A stretch of 64,000 bases of DNA, from NCBI RefSeq assembly GCF_024362525.1, contig NZ_CP101459.1, positions 1-64,000 of the forward strand, written 5' to 3'. Origin of the DNA: Natrononativus amylolyticus. Lineage in GTDB: Archaea > Halobacteriota > Halobacteria > Halobacteriales > Natrialbaceae. Below, in pieces: positions 59,929 through 64,000 of the stretch (positions within the stretch are counted from its first letter, which is position 1; every line of letters starts with the position of its first letter). Both the position numbers and the translations under genes were made by a program. Below the pieces are notes generated by a model, which was given only the letters and a program-made list of their open reading frames with translations, did no database searches and was not told the DNA's origin.

Positions 59929-61217
59929 CGCCACCGCTCTCTCGGGACGAGCTGATCGAGCTCAGACGCGACCTCCACCGCTATCCCGAACCGGCGTGGT
60001 GTGAGTACTATACGACGAGTCGACTCGTCGATGCAATCGAGGAGATCGGTGTCGACGAACTCCATCTCGGTCGGGACGTCCACGCCGACGAGCAACGCAT
60101 GGCACTCCCACCGAAACGCGAGCGCGAGCGATGGTACGACCGTGCCGTCGACCGAGACGCGAGATCGGACGTGTTGGAGCAGGCGAGAGGGGGGTTCACC
60201 GGCGGGATCGCGGTACTCAGACAGGGACCCGGTCCCGTGGTCGCGCTTCGCGTCGACATGGACGCACTGTATCAGTCGGAAGCGACCACACCGACCCACC
60301 GGCCGCAGGCGGCTGCGTTTCGCTCGACGAACGACGGCGTGATGCACGCCTGTGGCCACGATGGGCATATGGCGATCGGCGTCGGGGTGTTGCAGGCGAT
60401 CAAGGACAGCGAGTTCGACGGTGTCTTCAAACTGCTCTTCCAGCCGGCAGAGGAGACCGCCGGCGGCGCGAAGTCGATGGCGGCCAGTGGCCACGTCGAC
60501 GACGTCGACTATTTCTTCGGGCTGCATCTGGGACTCGGTCGGCCCACCGGGTCGCTCGTCGCAGGAATCGTCAAACCGCTCGCGGTCAGTAACTTCGACG
60601 TCGAGTTCACCGGGCAGGCGGCCCACGCGGGCAACGAACCCCACGTCGGCAAGAACTGCATGCAAGCCGCCGCGACCGCCGTCCAGGAACTGTACGCGAT
60701 TCCGCGCCACTCCGACGGGGTAACCCGCGTCAATATCGGCCAGCTCGAGTCGGGAACCTCGCCGAATGCGATCGCCGCGTCCGCCTCGCTTCGGGGTGAA
60801 GTCCGCGGCGAGACGAACGCGATTCACGACTACATGGAACGGCGGTTCCGGCGAATCATTCGCGCGACGGGAGAGATGCACGAGTGTGACGCTGACATCG
60901 AGATTACGAGCGATGTCCCGCGAGTCGATAGTGATCGAACGCTCAGCAAACACGTCGCTGAGGTTGCAGCCCAGCACGACGCCATCACAGACATCGATCT
61001 GACCGCCGAGTTCGGGGCCAGCGAGGACGCGACGCACCTGATGCAGGCAGTCGAGGGGACCGGTGGCTCGGCGGTGTACTCGATCATCGGGACGGACCAT
61101 CCGGGCGGTCACCACTCGCCGACGTTCGACATCGACGAACAGAGCATCGGGGTTGGGATCGAGATCCTCACAGACGCGATCAGTCGTATCGACGCACTCG
61201 AATCGGCCACGCAGTGA
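59925..61217 (+). CDS. M20-family amidohydrolase (AbgA/HmrA-like)
   Basis: A 430-residue metallo-aminoacylase. The N-terminus RRDLHRYPEPAWCEYYTTSR and an inserted charged region (about 45-90) mark the AbgA type. The metal ligands are in MHACGHDGHMAIG and LFQPAEETAGG, and the dimerisation domain is in the middle (VEFTGQAAHAGNEPHVGKN). It would hydrolyse N-acyl amino acids, aminobenzoyl-glutamate or dipeptides. It is translated from an ATG overlapping the upstream stop, so it works with the dehydratase: release of an amino acid, then deamination (inference). Confidence 0.92.
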   Translation: MTPPLSRDELIELRRDLHRYPEPAWCEYYTTSRLVDAIEEIGVDELHLGRDVHADEQRMALPPKRERERWYDRAVDRDARSDVLEQARGGFTGGIAVLRQGPGPVVALRVDMDALYQSEATTPTHRPQAAAFRSTNDGVMHACGHDGHMAIGVGVLQAIKDSEFDGVFKLLFQPAEETAGGAKSMAASGHVDDVDYFFGLHLGLGRPTGSLVAGIVKPLAVSNFDVEFTGQAAHAGNEPHVGKNCMQAAATAVQELYAIPRHSDGVTRVNIGQLESGTSPNAIAASASLRGEVRGETNAIHDYMERRFRRIIRATGEMHECDADIEITSDVPRVDSDRTLSKHVAEVAAQHDAITDIDLTAEFGASEDATHLMQAVEGTGGSAVYSIIGTDHPGGHHSPTFDIDEQSIGVGIEILTDAISRIDALESATQ

Positions 61218-61239
61218 ATCACGGCTTTCCGGGGCCGTC

Positions 61240-61899
61240 TCAGAACGTGCCGTAGCGTTCATACGCCGTGACCGGGTCGACCCCCTCACGAACCGCCGCT
61301 CGAACGTCGTCTTCGGTCTCGACGAGGGCTTCGGCCCGCTCGAGCACCTCCACCCGGCGGTCTGCAGGGACACAGACGACACCGTCGATATCCCCTACCA
61401 GCACGTCTCCGGGGGTGATCTGGATGTCGCCGACTTCGATCGACACGTTCCACTCGTCGAGTCGCCAGCGCGGTGGCGCGTCAGCCGGTGTTCGGTACCG
61501 GCTGAACACGGGAAACCCTTGCTCGAGAATGTACCCGAGGTCCCGAGCACCGCCGTCGACGATCGCGCCCCGACACCCGCGTTCCTGGAGGGCGGTCGTG
61601 GACAGCTCCCCGATGTGTGCGGCGTCGTCGTCGTGGGTTTCGTATGCGATAACGCTGTTTTCGGGGGCGTCGCTGAGCATTTCAAGGAAGCGCCGGATGT
61701 TCTCATCGTAGTCGGCGTCATCGTCGGGGCGCCCGCGGACCGGATAGGCGAACCCCGCCGTCACAAACTCGTCGTCGATTGGATTGATTTCACTCGGAAG
61801 TGTCTGGTTCTCGTAGCCGAGTTCGTCGAGGCTATCGGTCACCGCACCCGTATAGAGCCCGGCGTATCGGTCACAGAGCTCCGTGTCTTCGATTGACAT
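61240..61899 (-). CDS. RraA-like protein (4-hydroxy-4-methyl-2-oxoglutarate aldolase family)
   Basis: A 219-residue protein with GAVTDSLDELGYENQ at the start, GAIVDGGARDLGYILEQGF with the conserved G-x-R-D, and PGDVLVGDIDGVVCVPADR with the metal-binding aspartates. The family contains aldolases of hydroxy-oxo acids and RNase E regulators; archaeal copies are usually enzyme-like. It is convergent with the amidohydrolase (22 bases between stops) and may act in the same organic-acid pathway. Confidence 0.9.
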   Translation of the reverse strand: MSIEDTELCDRYAGLYTGAVTDSLDELGYENQTLPSEINPIDDEFVTAGFAYPVRGRPDDDADYDENIRRFLEMLSDAPENSVIAYETHDDDAAHIGELSTTALQERGCRGAIVDGGARDLGYILEQGFPVFSRYRTPADAPPRWRLDEWNVSIEVGDIQITPGDVLVGDIDGVVCVPADRRVEVLERAEALVETEDDVRAAVREGVDPVTAYERYGTF

Positions 61900-62090
61900 T
61901 CCGTCTCACACTCTCACCTCCATGCTCGTTAGCGTATCGGATAAATTCAGAGAGTGGCCTGGGACGGAGGTCGGTGTCTCCCCGGCGGGAGCGCGGTCAG
62001 AACCCGGCTGATCGAGGAACCTGTGACACGCGGGTCGTCACAGCAGCGACCCCGCAGTCGGCCACCGGCAGTCACGAATGCGGGCGATAA

Positions 62091-62122
62091 GTATATTACG
62101 GCGATCTCCGATGATGGCTGTA
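62091..62122 (+). promoter_or_regulatory. TATA promoter of the RidA gene
   Basis: GTATATTA at 62091-62098 precedes the ATG at 62122 by about 27 bases, in line with the other leaderless genes of the cluster. It supports the short RidA start. Confidence 0.5.
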
Positions 62123-62496
62123 TGCGGCCAATAGAACCAACCGATGGTGCATCGACGTCGTACCCATACTCCTCCGGCATCGTGGAGGGACCGGCAGTCT
62201 ACGTGTCCGGACACATCGGCACCGATCCCGAGACGGGCGAGGTCGTCGATGGAGGGATCGAGGCCGAAACGAAACAGGCACTCGCAAACATCGCGGCAGT
62301 GCTCGAGGCAGCAGACGCCTCGCTCGAGGACGTCGTCAAGACGACCGTGTACCTGACCGATGCCGACGATTTTGAGGGGTTCAACGCGGCCTACGAATCC
62401 CAACTGTCCGAACCGTACCCTGCGCGGACGACGGTCGTGTCCGATCTGGTCGTCGACGCAGCGATCGAGATCGACGTCGTAGCGACGGTGTCGTAG
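62122..62496 (+). CDS. ridA: RidA-family enamine/imine deaminase
   Basis: A 124-residue protein with VYVSGHIGTDPETGEVVDGG, ETKQALANIAAVLEAADASL, TTVYLTDADDFEGFNAAY, and YPARTTVVSDLVVDAAIEID with the catalytic arginine in ARTTV. RidA hydrolyses the reactive enamine/imine intermediates produced by PLP dehydratases, which fits the dehydratase in this cluster. It is separately promoted. Symbol from strong family match. Confidence 0.9.
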   Translation: MRPIEPTDGASTSYPYSSGIVEGPAVYVSGHIGTDPETGEVVDGGIEAETKQALANIAAVLEAADASLEDVVKTTVYLTDADDFEGFNAAYESQLSEPYPARTTVVSDLVVDAAIEIDVVATVS

Positions 62497-62603
62497 CTCG
62501 ACTCACGACCAGCCAGCGCGTCACCACCGGTGGCGCGACAACTGTCGCTCACGACGAGGCGCCCACACGACGACTCAATCCGCTGGGGTCCTACCCGAAC
62601 GAC

Positions 62604-62639
62604 TTTATACTATTAGGTCTATGGAGTATGATAACGCCA
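62604..62639 (+). promoter_or_regulatory. TATA promoter of the substrate-binding lipoprotein gene
   Basis: TTTATACTA at 62604-62612 lies about 30 bases before the ATG at 62639. It favours this start over the in-frame ATG at 62621, which lies only about 13 bases past the box. Confidence 0.5.
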
Positions 62640-64000
62640 TGCACAATCGTAGACGCTTTCTTAAAGCGACAGCAGTGGCGGGGACTGCTGTTGGACTGTC
62701 AGGGTGTCTTGGGGAGGACGACGACGACCACGACCTGCCGGCACCGGAGGACGACGAAGAGTACGAAGAACTCGATACGATCGAGTGGGTCGGCATCTCG
62801 CGTGACGCGGCGCCCCTTCGGAACGAAGCGCAGGGGATGATCGCCGACCAGTGGGCGGAACTCGGCATCGACGTGAACGTCGATATCCGGGATCTGAGCG
62901 GACTGTTCGATCGCTGGTACGATCGGGATTTCGATGTCCTGACACTCTGGGTCGTCGCGCGACCGGACCGACTCGACCCGTTCTTCATGCTGGTGCACAA
63001 CTTCCACTCCGATTACGCGGACGAAGGGGAGAACGCGATCCAGTTCCGAAGCGACGAGTACGACGAACTTGCGGATCGAATTCGAAGCGAAATGGACGAA
63101 GACGCCCGCCAGGAGGCAGTCATGGAGGCCCAGGAGATTCTGGCCGAGGAACAGCCCGTCATCCCGATTTACCATCAGGATGCGCTCTCCGCAGCGAACG
63201 AATCGTCTTTCGGCGGGTGGACTGAGCAGATCGGTGCGTATCCGTACTGGAGCGTTGCGGTTCTCGACAACCTCGAGCCGGTCGATGGCCAGGATCAGTT
63301 TACGTTGGCGTCGCTCGAGGAGCCGACAACGATTCACCCGATGGCAATCCAGGGGAACGCAGCGGCCGAGGCGACGAAGATGATCTTCTCGCGGCTGGTT
63401 CGGTACACAACCGACGGCGAACCGGAACCAGCCGCCGCGAGTGAAATCGAGGTCGTGGACGATACGACAGTCGAAGTGGAGTTACGCGAGGATATCACGT
63501 TCCACGATGGTGAATCGCTGACGGCCGACGACGTGCAGTTCACGATGGACTACTATCAGGAATACGAGGTCCCGTACATGGCTGGCTACTACGACGTCGT
63601 CGAAAGCGTCGACGTCGTCGACGATGAGACGGTCCATTTCAACCTCGAGGAGCCCGACGCCTCGTTTACGACGGTCTCGCTCTCCCAGCTTAACATCCTC
63701 CCCCAACACATCTGGGAGGACGTCGTCGACGACGAAGGGATCTCTCATCCCAACGAGTACACCGACGACGAGGTGTACGTCGGCAGCGGCCCGTTCGAGT
63801 TCGTGACCTACGATCCCCAGGATCAGATCGTCTACGAAACGTACGACGACTACCCCCTCGCGGAGATCGACTTCGAGACGCTCGTCTGGTCGCTCTACGG
63901 GTCCGAGTCGACCGCCTTCGGGGCCGTCGAGCAGGGAGAAGCCGACTGCATCCAGGAGATCCAGGTCACCCACTTCGAAGAAGCAGAGGCGAATGAGGAC
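62639..64000 (+). CDS. ABC transporter substrate-binding lipoprotein, peptide type (partial)
   Basis: The gene runs past the right edge; about 454 residues are visible. Signal: RRRFLKATAVAGTAVGLSGC, a Tat motif with lipobox Cys23, followed by an acidic linker. The SBP_bac_5 fold follows: VVARPRDRLDPFF-like region, then LREDITFHDGESLTADDVQF, SLSQLNILPQHIWEDVV and GSGPFEFVTYDPQDQIVYET. Such proteins deliver oligopeptides or related compounds. It ends the catabolic cluster, so it is a plausible supplier of its substrate. Permease and ATPase genes would be expected to the right. Confidence 0.9.
   Translation, partial: MHNRRRFLKATAVAGTAVGLSGCLGEDDDDHDLPAPEDDEEYEELDTIEWVGISRDAAPLRNEAQGMIADQWAELGIDVNVDIRDLSGLFDRWYDRDFDVLTLWVVARPDRLDPFFMLVHNFHSDYADEGENAIQFRSDEYDELADRIRSEMDEDARQEAVMEAQEILAEEQPVIPIYHQDALSAANESSFGGWTEQIGAYPYWSVAVLDNLEPVDGQDQFTLASLEEPTTIHPMAIQGNAAAEATKMIFSRLVRYTTDGEPEPAAASEIEVVDDTTVEVELREDITFHDGESLTADDVQFTMDYYQEYEVPYMAGYYDVVESVDVVDDETVHFNLEEPDASFTTVSLSQLNILPQHIWEDVVDDEGISHPNEYTDDEVYVGSGPFEFVTYDPQDQIVYETYDDYPLAEIDFETLVWSLYGSESTAFGAVEQGEADCIQEIQVTHFEEAEANED

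Noticed and set aside
59553-61382. Long minus-strand frame of about 600 residues
   Set aside because: It lies opposite the amidohydrolase and dehydratase genes, which have full motif sets, and has no coherent fold.

Overview
The window is haloarchaeal DNA, most likely from a Natrialbales-type genome (inference). The proteins are acidic. Several families are typical of halophilic archaea: DUF7344 and HalOD1 domains, a PhiH1-repressor-like winged helix, a Bat-type HTH-10 regulator, and Tat lipoproteins with RR plus lipobox signals. Many genes look leaderless, with a TATA-like element 25-30 bases before the start codon. Composition is patchy: very GC-rich at about 38.8-49.2 kb, and clearly AT-rich at about 21.7-34 kb, which suggests a mosaic of core and acquired DNA. 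No rRNA, tRNA or CRISPR array was seen.

Layout. 0-3.4 kb: tail of a broken Gfo/Idh/MocA dehydrogenase, a regulator with a membrane-protein gene, and a divergent nucleotidyltransferase/HEPN toxin-antitoxin pair. 4.1-15.2 kb: plasmid- or provirus-like DNA. It holds two copies of a paralogous module (a coiled-coil/winged-helix protein and a small 'VGDHVRDRE' protein) that bracket a cargo of regulator, cytochrome P450 and UbiA prenyltransferase. After them comes a three-gene operon of a VapB-like antitoxin and two HNH proteins. 15.3-36.5 kb: surface polysaccharide locus with an O-antigen-ligase-like protein, epimerase, deacetylase, GNAT protein, flippase, three glycosyltransferases, asparagine synthase and a P-loop kinase. 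It is interrupted by decayed IS4, IS5 and IS630 transposase remnants.

36.5-38.8 kb: scar region with nitrilase, TnpB and FAD-oxidase fragments and a two-gene winged-helix operon. 38.8-49.2 kb: sulfur-transfer island. It encodes a ubiquitin-like sulfur carrier with a capped C-terminus (GGCSP), its E1-like activator, a JAMM protease, a DsrE-like protein, two beta-propeller proteins and a tandem rhodanese lipoprotein lacking its active-site cysteines. It also encodes a YeeE/TsuA-type thiosulfate transporter, an active-type rhodanese, a TusA protein and a cysteine synthase. Read together, they suggest thiosulfate import, persulfide relay, a protein-thiocarboxylate carrier and cysteine synthesis, an archaeal counterpart of the bacterial CysO/CysM/Mec and QbsCDE schemes. 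This is the most interesting candidate system in the window.

49.5-56.3 kb: small signalling and regulatory genes (three HalOD1 proteins, three DUF7344 proteins, a Bat-type regulator, DoxX and SdpI-like membrane proteins, small zinc-finger proteins). 57.9-64 kb: an amino-acid or peptide catabolic cluster with an IclR regulator, threonine dehydratase-like enzyme, M20 amidohydrolase, RraA-like protein, RidA, and the start of a peptide-type ABC substrate-binding lipoprotein that runs off the window.
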